Shown: positions 31,445-39,681, counted from the first letter of the stretch. The stretch is DNA of 40,754 nucleotides from a virus (IMGVR_UViG_3300009527_000009:1-40754), one strand, 5' to 3'. The notes: generated from the sequence alone by a model not told the origin. Numbers and translations are program-made.

Positions 31445-33225
31445 TTGTACTCCTGTAAGTTATGCCAGTCGGGGCCGACTTCTACAGCGGCCTTGAACGG
31501 TACATCCCAGCCTTGCTGCTCTTCCATCGACGCCAGAATCTCCCCCACATTCTCGCGTAGGTGATCCGGGTCGACACTGAAGACGTTCTCATCATGCACC
31601 GTCGCAAGGAATCGACGGGTAGATGTAGCGTAGCCGATAGTGCCGATTGCTTCCTTCGTCTGGTCGGCGGCGCTGCCTTGAATCAGGTAATTCGTCAGCT
31701 TGTAGGAGAAGTCCCACTGTTGCCCCTTGACGATTCTGGGAGGCTCGGCGTGGATGAGACGACCACCCCATGTCCGCACGGGGAGTCCTTGACGTCCCCT
31801 TTTACTGACGTCGTCCATGAGCTCTCTGAATCCGGGCAGTGCTTGAAAATAGGCGGCTCTGATTCGGGTAGCGGTGGCTTTGTCCACGGCCAGTAGGGCA
31901 GCGAGTGAAGGAATGCCTGACCCATACAGGAGACTGAAGCCCGTAATCTTGACCATCTTGTGGGGTATATCAAGGCCTGCTTCCCGCTTGATGAGGGAAG
32001 CAACCACAGCGTGGAAGTTTGCGGTGGGGTCGTCTCTGTAAATCTGAGCAGCTCGTCCTTCTGCGAAATGGCTCGCAATGCGCATTTCCTGTCCGTTGAA
32101 GTCGGCGCTGACCAGCACATGGCCTTCGTCTGGGAGTATATACTGACGCAGGAAAGGCAGTGGGGGCAGCGAGTCCGGGACGTCACCTTTGAGCTCGGTG
32201 GGGACGTTTTGGAAATTGGGGTTGCTTGAGGATAATCTACCAGTTCTAGTTCCATACTCGTCGCCCTTAACTTGGTTCCATTGAGGCCGTAGTCGGCCAT
32301 CGTATGAGGAGAATTCCAACCACGGTCGCATGAACGTAGTCAGGAGAGTCTTTAAGTGACCCCGATAGCCTAGCAGCGCTCTCAGAGTAGGGTCTTTCAC
32401 CGCCTGATCCATCGACGCCTTGGCGGTAGACAGCTTCCCCGTAGGGGTCAGGAGGAAGTCCGACTCATGCGCCATACCCGACTTGAGTAACGCTCGGGCC
32501 AGCTCGACGGACGAGTCAGGATTACAGTCGCCAACCACGGCTAGCAGTCGGGCGTTGACTTGGAGCATTACGCCCTCAAACTGCTCCAGATCACTGGCTA
32601 GGCCGTCGCGGTCAATACGACAACCCTCGGCCTCGGACTGGGAGAGAATGGGGGCGATACGCTGCTCGCGCCGGTAGGCGGCCAGCATACCCTTCTTGTT
32701 GACGAAGTCGTGGAGGTGGTCGAATAGCTTGCGAGTACGGAACGTGTCCCCATTCGCGTATCGCCCCACGAGGTCACCTGGAGCCTTACAGATGTCCGCG
32801 CCGGGCTTGAATCCGTGAGCCTTGAGCCAGGCGTCCAGCTCGTCCTTCTCATCCGGGGGCAACTGGAGGATACGCTCGGCGCTCGGCTTCAGCGATAGGC
32901 TCGGGGCATGAACGTCGTACAGGTAGTTCAGGAAGAGCGTATCATGCACCTCCAGAACGTCCTTGGGGTAGGGGAGACCCATATGTACACGCGCTACCTC
33001 AGTGTCGAAGCGGGCGTGGTGGAAGCAGATCGGCTGACCCCAGATAGCAGCTAGGGCAGCTCGGGCATCCTCGTATGTAGCGTTGTTCCCCGTCGGGTGT
33101 CCCCAAGCCAGATAGAACGGCTGTGAGGCCTCCGCATGCCAGATGGATACGCCGACTGGCTTCGGCGGATACTGCGGCCAAGGCGCAATCGCCTCGGTCT
33201 CAAAGTCTACTATGTGTAAGGTCAT
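31441..33225 (-). CDS. Family A DNA polymerase with 3'-5' exonuclease
   Basis: The 594-residue protein has exonuclease residues D7/E9 (VDFETEA), D74 (HHARFD) and Y156-x3-D160 (YANGD). The polymerase motifs are A with D375 (SADFNGQEMR), B with K423, K426, F430 and YG at 434-435, and C with H544-D545-E546. It lacks the 5' nuclease domain, as usual for phage replicases. F430 at the dNTP-selecting position predicts discrimination against dideoxynucleotides, as in E. coli Pol I. GGAGA precedes the ATG, with a promoter candidate at 33300-33328. Confidence 0.96.
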   Translation of the reverse strand: MTLHIVDFETEAIAPWPQYPPKPVGVSIWHAEASQPFYLAWGHPTGNNATYEDARAALAAIWGQPICFHHARFDTEVARVHMGLPYPKDVLEVHDTLFLNYLYDVHAPSLSLKPSAERILQLPPDEKDELDAWLKAHGFKPGADICKAPGDLVGRYANGDTFRTRKLFDHLHDFVNKKGMLAAYRREQRIAPILSQSEAEGCRIDRDGLASDLEQFEGVMLQVNARLLAVVGDCNPDSSVELARALLKSGMAHESDFLLTPTGKLSTAKASMDQAVKDPTLRALLGYRGHLKTLLTTFMRPWLEFSSYDGRLRPQWNQVKGDEYGTRTGRLSSSNPNFQNVPTELKGDVPDSLPPLPFLRQYILPDEGHVLVSADFNGQEMRIASHFAEGRAAQIYRDDPTANFHAVVASLIKREAGLDIPHKMVKITGFSLLYGSGIPSLAALLAVDKATATRIRAAYFQALPGFRELMDDVSKRGRQGLPVRTWGGRLIHAEPPRIVKGQQWDFSYKLTNYLIQGSAADQTKEAIGTIGYATSTRRFLATVHDENVFSVDPDHLRENVGEILASMEEQQGWDVPFKAAVEVGPDWHNLQEYK

Positions 33226-33269
33226 AATCTCTCCGATTAGGTAACGCCCGGAGGACGCTACCGAATCGG

Positions 33270-33328
33270 CGCTAACAGGCTTATTAGCCTGCTAGCGCGA
33301 TTCTACGCGACGGCTAGGGGTCGGAGTA
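33270..33328 (-). promoter_or_regulatory. Candidate promoter and leader hairpin for DNA polymerase
   Basis: On the minus strand TACTCC (33328-33323), 17 bases, TAGAAT (33305-33300) forms a plausible promoter. The -10 hexamer is flanked on both sides by CGCG. A strong leader hairpin follows: CGCTA/TAGCG and CAGGCT/AGCCTG arms at 33270-33297 with a TATT loop and one mismatch. The string around the -10 is shared, in opposite orientation, with the element at 25041-25086. Confidence 0.5.
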
Positions 33329-33330
33329 CC

Positions 33331-34062
33331 CTAGAATTTCCGCACCCCCTCAGCGACTGACTCGTTCGGCTTGTCGTACGGAGCCGTCAGAGCCGCATTG
33401 CTCTCCCGACGCTTGTTGAGAAGCGTCTGGATCGCCGGCCCGTCAGGGATACGATCCAGGAGGGCGAAGTGGACCTGGAACTGAGTGCGGGCGTCCGGTA
33501 CCACGCTGAGCTCCGTCTTGACGCAGATGGGAGGAATCTTCAGCACGTTCGCGATCTGGCTGGCGTACGCCGACCAGTTCTTGACGGACATCACCGGAAT
33601 CTTGGCGAAGACGACCTCAGCCTTCTCGTTGCCGATGTCGTCGGCGCTGATGAAGGAGATACGCCTGACGTTCTTACAAGCCTTCCCCTTACCACCGCCG
33701 GGATCGCTTCCCCAGGCGTTCTTCGGGCACTGATCGCAGGTCTCCGCTTGAGGGGCGAGCGACTCGGGATGCGGCTTCAAGTCCTCGTCGTTCTCAGCGA
33801 ACGCGAAGCAGTGCGGCGTGGCGGGATTGTTGGGATCGTAACGCTCCTTGTACCACTGGTTCTCGAACAGGGACTGGAGGACGACAACGGGAGCTTTGTT
33901 GTCCTTCATCTTCATCCCGTTGATGTTGAGCTGACCGCCTTGGAAGCTGGCCCAGTTACTCTGGGGCTTCTCGGCGGCTTGCGTCGCGATGGTCATCGCG
34001 TTCAGCTCCTCCATGTACGACATCACTTGCGTTCCTGCGGGTGCTGCTTCGGGTTTAGCCAC
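33331..34062 (-). CDS. Conserved hypothetical, candidate single-stranded DNA-binding protein
   Basis: The product is 243 residues: a linker-like N-terminus, a beta-rich body with PHCFAFAENDEDLKPHP and a C-x2-C...C arrangement (ETCDQCPKNAWGSDPGG, GKACKNVRRISFIS). I recognise it as a protein conserved beside polymerase or recombinase genes in phages. An ssDNA-binding role is inferred from its place between replication genes, its high expression-type codon use and beta-rich body; there is no acidic C-terminal tail typical of SSB, and the C-terminus is basic (EGVRKF). Confidence 0.6.
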   Translation of the reverse strand: MAKPEAAPAGTQVMSYMEELNAMTIATQAAEKPQSNWASFQGGQLNINGMKMKDNKAPVVVLQSLFENQWYKERYDPNNPATPHCFAFAENDEDLKPHPESLAPQAETCDQCPKNAWGSDPGGGKGKACKNVRRISFISADDIGNEKAEVVFAKIPVMSVKNWSAYASQIANVLKIPPICVKTELSVVPDARTQFQVHFALLDRIPDGPAIQTLLNKRRESNAALTAPYDKPNESVAEGVRKF

Positions 34063-34071
34063 TTGAGACTC

Positions 34072-34443
34072 CTATTTGGATACGGACAGCGTGTACTCGG
34101 TACGTGAGGTCACACCAGGTACGACCTCGCCTGCTTCCCAGCGCTCCTTGACGGCAGCGATGGTAATACGCTTGTGGAGAAATTCCCAGGCATCGTTCTC
34201 CTTGATGTAGGCGTATACCTGGGGCCAATCCTCCACGAGAGGCTCGTTGCTCGCCTTCATCTTGACGGTGCCGTTACCGGCCCCCAGCGCCGCGATCTTC
34301 TGATCGCGGAACTGCTCGATGATGACCTTCTTCAGGTCATCCTCGGCCTCCTTGAGCGTCGCGGCGACCTTGTCGGCCTCCAGACGCTGGGCTCGGGCCT
34401 CGATGTAAGCCGAGACCACGTCGGGTAGATGGGAGGAGATCAT
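34072..34443 (-). CDS. Hypothetical coiled-coil protein, possible nuclease/replication accessory
   Basis: The ATG at 34443 overlaps the preceding stop (ATGA) and has GGAG six bases upstream, so it is preferred to an in-frame TTG four codons earlier. The 123-residue protein has a long helix (ARAQRLEADKVAATLKEAED) and a C-terminal domain with ITIAAVKERWEAGEVVPGV. The pattern resembles conserved phage proteins next to SSB-like genes; function unknown. Confidence 0.7.
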   Translation of the reverse strand: MISSHLPDVVSAYIEARAQRLEADKVAATLKEAEDDLKKVIIEQFRDQKIAALGAGNGTVKMKASNEPLVEDWPQVYAYIKENDAWEFLHKRITIAAVKERWEAGEVVPGVTSRTEYTLSVSK

Positions 34444-34610
34444 CCGTCGCTCCAATTATAAGGGGAGTAGATGGAGGTCTTTTCTTGACAACGAACCATC
34501 AAAAGCGCCTCCTCGTCAGTTGTGGGATACTTGGGGAAGTGCTTACGCACTAGCGTCTTAAAGCCATCCGCGAAGGTTTGAACAAACTCGTATTGTTGAT
34601 CGTCGTTCAT
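34440..34610 (-). CDS. Hypothetical 56-residue protein
   Basis: ATG 34610 overlaps the TGA of the upstream gene and has AAGGAG upstream. A longer frame to 34673 would run through that gene. The product (MNDDQQYEFVQTFADGFKTL, then RKHFPKYPTTDEEALLMV) is mixed helical and soluble. No family recognised. The 12-base palindrome CGTTCATGAACG spans this start. Confidence 0.6.
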   Translation of the reverse strand: MNDDQQYEFVQTFADGFKTLVRKHFPKYPTTDEEALLMVRCQEKTSIYSPYNWSDG

Positions 34611-34765
34611 GAACGCTGCTCCTTGCCCGTACGCATGTACCGACGGGCCTTGCGGATAGAAGCGCACTTGCACACGAACTCGTCTCCACGAAGTATCGTG
34701 ACGCCGATACGAGTGAGCTTGGCCCCCTCGCAGTAGTGGGTCGAGCTAGGATGCTTCTTACGCAT
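34607..34765 (-). CDS. 52-residue basic Cys-containing protein
   Basis: ATG 34765 lies inside the last codons of the upstream gene, and the TGA overlaps the next ATG. The product is basic, with H9/H10-type residues and C12, C32 and C34 around a GVTILRGDEFVCKCASIRKA core, reminiscent of a small zinc-binding domain. It occupies exactly the gap between two coupled genes. Function unknown. Confidence 0.55.
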   Translation of the reverse strand: MRKKHPSSTHYCEGAKLTRIGVTILRGDEFVCKCASIRKARRYMRTGKEQRS

Positions 34766-35207
34766 CGATGTCTCCCAGGATGGGGTTGCACACCCACTCC
34801 ACGAGGTCCACTTCCTTCTCGGGCTGGGCGGGTACGGCGGGGATGATCTTCTTCCCCACGACCTTACGCTCGCAGACGGAGCTGCGATAGAACACGGCCT
34901 GCAGCGTGATCCCGCCGAACTGCTTCGTCAGGCGGAACATCGAGTCATCGTAACGCTTGGTGCAGTTGCCGAAGGCGCGCATGGCCGTAGCGGCACCCTC
35001 GCGGGTATCCGGCATGCGGTAGATCGCCATGTGGGGCTCGGGCAGTCCGACGTCAGGATTGTCGGCCAGGAACTGGGCGACCTGACGTAGGCCGTCGATG
35101 TAGTTCTGACGTTCGGACTTCAGGTCGGGGTCTTGATTGACGTACGCGGGAGTGGCGTAGCCCTCGTCTACTGCGGGATCGTCATGATCCGGGTGCTGGT
35201 GGTTCAT
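34758..35207 (-). CDS. Conserved phage hypothetical (149 residues)
   Basis: The first gene after a strong promoter candidate. The leader carries the CTAGTGAAAGG-N6-ATG pattern shared with other early genes. The N-terminus is acidic and His-rich; the centre has MAIYRMPDTREGAATAMRAF; the C-terminus has KVVGKKIIPAVPAQPEKEV followed by EWVCNP. That C-terminal signature recurs in small proteins of unrelated tailed phages. Function unknown; an early replication or host-interaction role is possible. Confidence 0.7.
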   Translation of the reverse strand: MNHQHPDHDDPAVDEGYATPAYVNQDPDLKSERQNYIDGLRQVAQFLADNPDVGLPEPHMAIYRMPDTREGAATAMRAFGNCTKRYDDSMFRLTKQFGGITLQAVFYRSSVCERKVVGKKIIPAVPAQPEKEVDLVEWVCNPILGDIDA

Positions 35208-35254
35208 TTTACACCTTTCACTAGAACGGTCGAGCGAATGCGCGACCTAAGACT

Positions 35255-35283
35255 ATTATACCGGAGAAGAGCTGGAGAGTCTA
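35255..35283 (-). promoter_or_regulatory. Strong sigma70-like promoter, early family
   Basis: TAGACT (35283-35278), 17 bases, TATAAT (35260-35255) on the minus strand. AGACT at 35250-35254 (plus strand) is the inverted partner of AGTCT at 35278-35282, so the -10 region sits between short inverted arms. A leader hairpin GGTCG/CGACC lies at 35228-35247. It drives the 35207 gene and probably the replication genes downstream. Confidence 0.7.
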
Positions 35284-35297
35284 GCCCTTTCGATTGG

Positions 35298-37457
35298 CTA
35301 GAACTTCCTACCAGCTAGTTTAGCGGCCAGATCCAACTGAGCCTTCAATTCTTCAGGAGTGTAGTTACCGGGCTTCCACTTAGAGGGATTACGCAACACT
35401 CGAATGCGTAAACGCTCAGTTCCCACAGATACGGTCTTGCCCCCGTTCAAGTGGATCATTACCTCAGTATTACGTTGGAACTCGCTGTTTCGCTCGCCCT
35501 CGCTCATACTGACGTATGGGGGCATATCTTTGATGCGCTTCACCTCCATTACCTCAATATCCTCGGGCAAATCCTCAATGAACTCCCTCGCCCTCACTAC
35601 GGGGTAATTGGAACTGGCCGATACCTCAGTGGCCGTTGCCGTATCCAAGTGGCCCTTAAGCGCAACGTACTTCTCTTTGACGTCGAGTACGCTCAAGGCT
35701 CGGTGACGTATCGTACCAGCTACAAGCTTGGCGTTAGCCTCAAAGTATTTGCCGAGAGCGGTTGCCGCTACTCTACAAGGATGGGTGGGATTGTTAGCGG
35801 TGTCTCGTGGTATATCGGGACACCAATTACGTCGATTGTCCGCACCGCTAATGCTAGGACCAGGAGGATTCTGACTCACGATCTTAGCTGCTAAATTCAA
35901 ATGGGGGCGATTACCCTGTATGTTCTTACGTTCAAGGGAGATATACTGAGAGCTGACGGCCTTACGCAGATATGAAGTAGTCACCCCTATGTTCCAAGTC
36001 TCGATATTCAACTCGTCCGCGAAGGAGCAGAGAGACTTGATCAGCGACTCCTCAAACCGACCGCCAATTTGATCCCAGAGTCTGGTATTGCGGCCGTTAA
36101 TGCTCAACGACCTCATGATTAGGCTCGGCCAGAGTGACTTGCCTGACCCGCCTGATCCGTATAGGTGCAAGAGAATATCATGAACCTCCCCCGGAAACTG
36201 ATGTACGTGGGCGATCCAGGTCCACCAGTCAGATCGTTGCTGCTCGTCGGGGATGAACAGCTCAAGATGGGCGTCGATGAGGCGATTGGCTTCTGGGTCA
36301 TTAGCCAACTCGGGCGCGTCGTCAACGTAGGTATTGTACCCACCGTTAGGTAGGTCAGGACCCTCCCCAGGATTCCACTCGGCGTATCTGCGAGCGTATC
36401 GGAATGGAGAGGTCATATAGTCAATGTCTAGCCTCACATGCCGCTTGCGCCCCGTAACCATATCGACTACGCCACCTAGAGGCTTGTAAGGCGCGAGTGC
36501 TGCTTCAAAGTCGTGGGCGCTTTGGTAGCCCCCAACTCCATTGATCAGGCTGGGGACATAGAATGCTCCCTCGTCCTCAATGTACGGGCCGCGAGCTATA
36601 CAAGCGGCTTGGAAGGCTGACGCTTCGATTACGTCACGTAAGTCCTTACAGGAGTCGATCAGTTTCTGGTAGTCATGCCCGGCCTTGAGGTAGTCGTCAA
36701 GACCAGTCTTGTAGTCGTCTCTCAGTGAGGGTACGAAGCCATACCTCACGTTCAGCTTCTTGTTGATTGACTTAGCCGCGTTGGCGATCTGTAGCCCTAG
36801 CCGCATCATAGCGCGGAAGGCAGCTTCTTTCTTGGGCTTCTTAGATGTCGAGTTAGGGGCAGCGTCGGAGTCCCAGATGATGGAGACGGTCTCAGTCTCT
36901 GGATGGGTTACGAAGTACTCCAACGTACCTTTCAATTCCCACTTCTTATCGCCGCCGTTCCACCCGCACAAGCCCAACGTGGGAACTCCATATTGAGTCC
37001 CGCAAGCAGCCTTGGCCTCGCCCTCAGTAATGACTAGGGTGGGATGCTTGAGCTTGAGCATCGCTGGGGGTATGAAGACAGGCGTGGGATCATTCTTCCG
37101 GCCCGCATATTTCTTGTGGCTCTCTGCCCAGTCGTCCTCAAACTGCTCTCGGCTCTTGTTCGGGGGATGGACCTCTGGCGGGGCAGGAGGATCGCCTAAC
37201 CAACGAATACGATGGCATACCAACATGCCGAACTCATTGAAGCAGGGGATGAGAATACCATCCCGCGTCTCGTACCACTCTTTGGAGTTGTATCGCCCAA
37301 GTATCTTGAGCGCTTCAGCATTGGATATGGCTATCCAACCTAGGGACTTGATCGTATCGTCTGTAAGTCCCCACGAATCGAACTGAGCTTTAACTTCAGC
37401 TATGCGTCGCGGATAGTCGTCTGTGACTAAGTGAAGGGGAGTGCCCTCAAACGCCAT
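35298..37457 (-). CDS. Primase-helicase (Toprim/DUF3854-like plus SF3/D5-type ATPase)
   Basis: From ATG 37457 (CAAGG upstream) the product is 719 residues; a GTG at 37517 would add 20. The N-terminal half has a Toprim-like catalytic unit: VITEGEAKA (Glu near 145-147), LCGWNGGDKKWEL, then IIWDSDA (about 194-199). The C-terminal half is a D5-like ATPase with GSGGSGKS (434-441) and a Walker B-like SFADELN (478-484), then an Arg-rich sensor region. Such fusions prime and unwind DNA at the phage fork. Confidence 0.9.
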   Translation of the reverse strand: MAFEGTPLHLVTDDYPRRIAEVKAQFDSWGLTDDTIKSLGWIAISNAEALKILGRYNSKEWYETRDGILIPCFNEFGMLVCHRIRWLGDPPAPPEVHPPNKSREQFEDDWAESHKKYAGRKNDPTPVFIPPAMLKLKHPTLVITEGEAKAACGTQYGVPTLGLCGWNGGDKKWELKGTLEYFVTHPETETVSIIWDSDAAPNSTSKKPKKEAAFRAMMRLGLQIANAAKSINKKLNVRYGFVPSLRDDYKTGLDDYLKAGHDYQKLIDSCKDLRDVIEASAFQAACIARGPYIEDEGAFYVPSLINGVGGYQSAHDFEAALAPYKPLGGVVDMVTGRKRHVRLDIDYMTSPFRYARRYAEWNPGEGPDLPNGGYNTYVDDAPELANDPEANRLIDAHLELFIPDEQQRSDWWTWIAHVHQFPGEVHDILLHLYGSGGSGKSLWPSLIMRSLSINGRNTRLWDQIGGRFEESLIKSLCSFADELNIETWNIGVTTSYLRKAVSSQYISLERKNIQGNRPHLNLAAKIVSQNPPGPSISGADNRRNWCPDIPRDTANNPTHPCRVAATALGKYFEANAKLVAGTIRHRALSVLDVKEKYVALKGHLDTATATEVSASSNYPVVRAREFIEDLPEDIEVMEVKRIKDMPPYVSMSEGERNSEFQRNTEVMIHLNGGKTVSVGTERLRIRVLRNPSKWKPGNYTPEELKAQLDLAAKLAGRKF

Positions 37458-37555
37458 GATCGAGCCTTGGTAGTAAGATCGGTCTGGAGTTCGCGGTAAC
37501 CAGTGAGGGCATTGCACCCTAGAGCAACTGTTTACTGCTTATCCCAATGGACCGG

Positions 37556-37575
37556 GCCTAAGTGGCCACCTAGGC
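37556..37575. promoter_or_regulatory. Quasi-palindrome downstream of the primase promoter
   Basis: GCCTA and TAGGC flank a perfect GTGGCCAC core, giving a 20-base near-palindrome. It lies about 17 bases downstream of the -10 box of the minus-strand promoter at 37592-37620, in the 5' leader of the primase-helicase transcript, where a repressor or processing site would act. No binding protein is identified. Confidence 0.45.
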
Positions 37576-37591
37576 TCCGACCGATGCCCCT

Positions 37592-37620
37592 AGTATACTA
37601 CGGGGCGCGGGCGAAGTAAA
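37592..37620 (-). promoter_or_regulatory. Sigma70-like promoter for primase-helicase
   Basis: TTTACT (37620-37615), 17 bases, TATACT (37597-37592) on the minus strand. The -10 is embedded in the palindrome TAGTATACTA, itself flanked by GCCCC and GGGGC. The -35 abuts the hairpin terminator that closes the upstream transcription unit. The predicted leader to ATG 37457 is about 130 bases. Confidence 0.65.
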
Positions 37621-37650
37621 GCCCCGAATCTTGCGATTCGGGGCTTTTTA
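37620..37650. terminator. Intrinsic terminator between early units
   Basis: GCCCCGAATC (37621-37630) and GATTCGGGGC (37635-37644) form a perfect 10-bp stem with a TTGC loop. An A/T pair extends it. On the plus strand TTTTT follows; on the minus strand, the direction of the genes here, the tail is CTTTAC. It lies 22 bases after the stop at 37667 and is probably bidirectional, though stronger on the plus strand. Confidence 0.75.
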
Positions 37651-37666
37651 CTGCGGGGTTACGGTG

Positions 37667-38221
37667 TTACTGCATCGTCGCTTCGGCTGCCGGTTCGGCG
37701 GCAGCAGCTTCGGCCTCGGCTTGCGCCTTCAGCAGCGCCTTCGCCTCCAGCGTGGCCTTGGCGGCCGCGATACGGGCAGCTTCGGCCTCCAACGACTTCG
37801 GGATGCGAGCGGGATTGGCCCGCGCCGCCTTGCCCTCGTGACGCGTGAAGCTCGTGCCGACGAAGTCCATTGCGGGCTTCAGGTAGTCGAGCGTGATGAA
37901 ACCCGACACGTTGTCGCCCGGCAGCGTCAGCCAGATGTACTCGATCACGTTCTCCGGCGGCGTCCAGCCCTTGTTCGACGTCATCTGGAAGGACGCATCG
38001 GTGCCGTCGATCTGGACGTTGCCCACGACCGCTGCCTTACGGGGGAGATTGTTGCGGCGGTCGAAGTGGTACTCGGTACCATCCGCGGCGCGGAGGAAGA
38101 TGCTCGGAGCCTTCGGCTTGATCGGAGCAGCGTCCTCGGTCGTCTGGACTTCGGTCTGAGCGACTTCGACTTGCGGATCGGCTTGCGGCGTTTCGTCTTG
38201 GTACTTGCGGTTCTTGGCCAT
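37667..38221 (-). CDS. Early protein with duplicated domain (long paralog)
   Basis: From ATG 38221 (AAGGAG upstream) the product is 184 residues; an in-frame extension to 38359 crosses the promoter and is rejected. The central domain (about residues 45-150) is clearly related to the 40045-40407 product: LPRK, TSNKGW, IEYIWL, ITLDY, EGKAAR and a C-terminal E-A-x-RIA-x2-K helix align in order. The N-terminus is acidic, the C-terminus Ala/Glu-rich. Strong promoter, leader hairpin and terminator frame it as a monocistronic, highly expressed unit. Function unknown. Confidence 0.75.
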   Translation of the reverse strand: MAKNRKYQDETPQADPQVEVAQTEVQTTEDAAPIKPKAPSIFLRAADGTEYHFDRRNNLPRKAAVVGNVQIDGTDASFQMTSNKGWTPPENVIEYIWLTLPGDNVSGFITLDYLKPAMDFVGTSFTRHEGKAARANPARIPKSLEAEAARIAAAKATLEAKALLKAQAEAEAAAAEPAAEATMQ

Positions 38222-38261
38222 GCTGTACTCCTTGATTAGAGGGTTGACGGTCTGGAAATGT

Positions 38262-38308
38262 CCTAGACCGAACCTAGAGCATAAACGAAAGTCTCTGGTT
38301 CGTCTAGG
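38262..38308 (-). promoter_or_regulatory. Promoter of the early family inside a long inverted repeat
   Basis: On the minus strand TAGACG (38306-38301), 17 bases, TATGCT (38283-38278). The arms CCTAGA-C-CGAACC (38262-38274) and GGTTCG-TCTAGG (38297-38308) are inverted repeats of 12 bp with one bulged base; the second arm covers the -35, and the loop contains the -10. A separate leader hairpin (GGTCTGGA with TCC-T-AGACC) lies at 38249-38269, so the leader and promoter structures are alternatives. Confidence 0.7.
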
Positions 38309-38322
38309 GGTTTTGGTTGCTA

Positions 38323-38481
38323 TTACTTGATACCTACGAAGATGGCGTAAAGCAGCCATACGCCGATGACGGCGTACGTCTTGGGGTTCTCGCAGAACTC
38401 ATCGACGCAGACGGCGAATATGGCGCAGACGCCGAAGATGATGGCGAAGGCGCCTACAATGAGGACGGCAAGCTCTATCAT
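38323..38481 (-). CDS. 52-residue two-span membrane protein (holin-like profile)
   Basis: ATG 38481 overlaps the stop of the upstream gene (ATGA); the frame ends TAA at 38323. Residues 1-25 form one hydrophobic span containing two Cys (MIELAVLIVGAFAIIFGVCA), a short polar loop VDEFCENPKT follows, and residues 36-52 form a second span. Two spans with a short loop match small holin-like proteins, but it lies in the early operon, so membrane remodelling or superinfection exclusion is equally possible. Confidence 0.55.
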   Translation of the reverse strand: MIELAVLIVGAFAIIFGVCAIFAVCVDEFCENPKTYAVIGVWLLYAIFVGIK

Positions 38482-38660
38482 GATGGCTTCTTAGCTTGAT
38501 CTCGTTTGGCGTGCTCCGCCCCATGTTGCTTGGCTTGCTTCAACGCGGAGTCCTCTGCGTAGTATCCCACGCTTCGCCAGTTACACCGACGACACGCAGC
38601 GTGGTAACTACGACGGCCAAGTATGGTCAGCTCTACTACATCTACGCGAACGGTTTTCAC
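38478..38660 (-). CDS. 60-residue zinc-finger-like protein
   Basis: The GTG at 38660 follows AAGGAG immediately after the upstream stop, so it is chosen over a longer frame from 38705. The protein has C23-x2-C26 within AACRRCNW and H46 and H50 in a KQHGAEH segment, a C2H2-like spacing, and a basic C-terminus (KRDQAKKPS). It may bind nucleic acid. It ends in ATGA with the membrane protein gene. Confidence 0.6.
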   Translation of the reverse strand: MKTVRVDVVELTILGRRSYHAACRRCNWRSVGYYAEDSALKQAKQHGAEHAKRDQAKKPS

Positions 38661-38670
38661 TTTGAGCTCC

Positions 38671-39063
38671 TTACAGCCAGTAGCCGTCGATACTGCCGCG
38701 GCCAAAGTAGACTTTCATCACGACGGTCTCGAAGCTGGCCGAGCGCAGGATAACGTTCACCTTGTAGAGGGTAGCTCTACAACCATTCTCGTCCTCAAAC
38801 TCGTCAAGAACGACGGGGACAACGGGTCTACTGCCGATCAGATAGATCGCGAAGGGGATGGTATCCTCTCCCATCTCGGGGTTCCAGTGAATCGTCGGAG
38901 CCGTCAGTCGGTTCCGCGTCAGGAGTAGGATTGTCCCCTTCAGGAACTCCTCACCAAACAGCTCCTCCACGCCGATCTCCTCAATCCCGGCGGGGATAGC
39001 AAGGGAGTTGATGATCCATTTCGGGGTTACCAGATAGGGGTTGGAATCGGGTACAGTTTGCAT
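38671..39063 (-). CDS. Hypothetical 130-residue early protein
   Basis: ATG 39063 has AAGGAAAGAG upstream, preceded by CACTTAAGGA, a leader string shared with the 39906 gene. The product has mixed alpha/beta character (MGEDTIPFAIYLIG, then PVVPVVLDEF and TLYKVNVILR), with no signal or membrane span. First gene of a three-gene unit with the zinc-finger-like and membrane proteins. No family recognised. Confidence 0.65.
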   Translation of the reverse strand: MQTVPDSNPYLVTPKWIINSLAIPAGIEEIGVEELFGEEFLKGTILLLTRNRLTAPTIHWNPEMGEDTIPFAIYLIGSRPVVPVVLDEFEDENGCRATLYKVNVILRSASFETVVMKVYFGRGSIDGYWL

Positions 39064-39102
39064 CTCTTTCCTTAAGTGTTATGGGCAGGAATACCCAGAT
39101 TA

Positions 39103-39133
39103 AGTCCTAGCCCCGAAGTCAGGGGTTAGGACT
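39103..39133. terminator. Terminator-like hairpin between early genes
   Basis: AGTCCTAGCCCC (39103-39114) and GGGGTTAGGACT (39122-39133) form a 12-position stem with one G-T position and a 7-base loop, 13 bases after the stop at 39147 on the minus strand. The minus-strand tail is TTAAT, a poor T-run, so it may be a weak terminator, an RNA-stability hairpin or a leader element of the 39063 gene. Confidence 0.45.
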
Positions 39134-39146
39134 CAATCGGAGGACT

Positions 39147-39584
39147 CTACTCCAGGGGTTCGGCCCGGAACTGGACTACGGGGTACATCGCCCGGGCAGC
39201 GGCCTCGGCTTCAGCTTCCGTAGCGTAGCAGTCGGTCGGGTCAGTATCGTCCGGCCAATTCGTCGGACGGTGGACGGGACGGGGGAGAAACTGGGCCATC
39301 GTGGAGGCCGGATTCGGGTCGTCAGTCGTCGGTCGGGCGTCCAGCTTCCCGTCGGTCAGGTAGTCGAAGGCGGTCACGATTGGAGCCGTCATCGTCCCGC
39401 TCCAAACGAGCCAGTCGGTACTCGCGTTGGCCCAAGCCCAACCCCGGAAGAACTTGTCGTCGACGTAGAAGGTGACGAAGTGGGTCGCCCCGTCGGGGAG
39501 AACGGCTGGAAGTTGGAGCGGCTCCCGGTCGTACAGGGTTACGTTCGTCGCCAAGCGGCAATCTGGAAGCTTCATTTTATTCAC
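39147..39584 (-). CDS. Hypothetical 145-residue early protein
   Basis: The GTG at 39584 lies six bases after AAAGGG, exactly the spacing seen at the 35207 and 40407 genes; an ATG three codons in has no suitable ribosome site. The product is rich in Pro, Asp, Thr and Trp, with THFVTFYVDDKFFRGWAWAN near the centre of the N-terminal half and an Ala/Glu helix near the end. No family recognised. Its own promoter and leader place it among early genes. Confidence 0.6.
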   Translation of the reverse strand: MNKMKLPDCRLATNVTLYDREPLQLPAVLPDGATHFVTFYVDDKFFRGWAWANASTDWLVWSGTMTAPIVTAFDYLTDGKLDARPTTDDPNPASTMAQFLPRPVHRPTNWPDDTDPTDCYATEAEAEAAARAMYPVVQFRAEPLE

Positions 39585-39627
39585 TTTATACCCTTTCCAA
39601 GTTAGTCAGGTTACGGGCGAAATGCCC

Positions 39628-39665
39628 GATCTAGGATTATACCCTAGATCAGGCGTGGTCGTCTC
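39628..39665 (-). promoter_or_regulatory. Promoter with perfect inverted repeat around the -10 box
   Basis: On the minus strand GAGACG (39665-39660), 18 bases, TATAAT (39641-39636). The -10 is the loop of a perfect 8-bp inverted repeat, GATCTAGG (39628-39635) and CCTAGATC (39643-39650), well placed as an operator. A second hairpin, CGGGC/GCCCG at about 39614-39628, lies in the leader. Confidence 0.65.
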
Positions 39666-39681
39666 TGGAACGGGATGGGGC

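Noticed and set aside
37667-38359. Longer 230-codon version of the 184-residue early protein
   Set aside because: The extra 46 codons run through the promoter and leader hairpin; ATG 38221 has a strong AAGGAG site.
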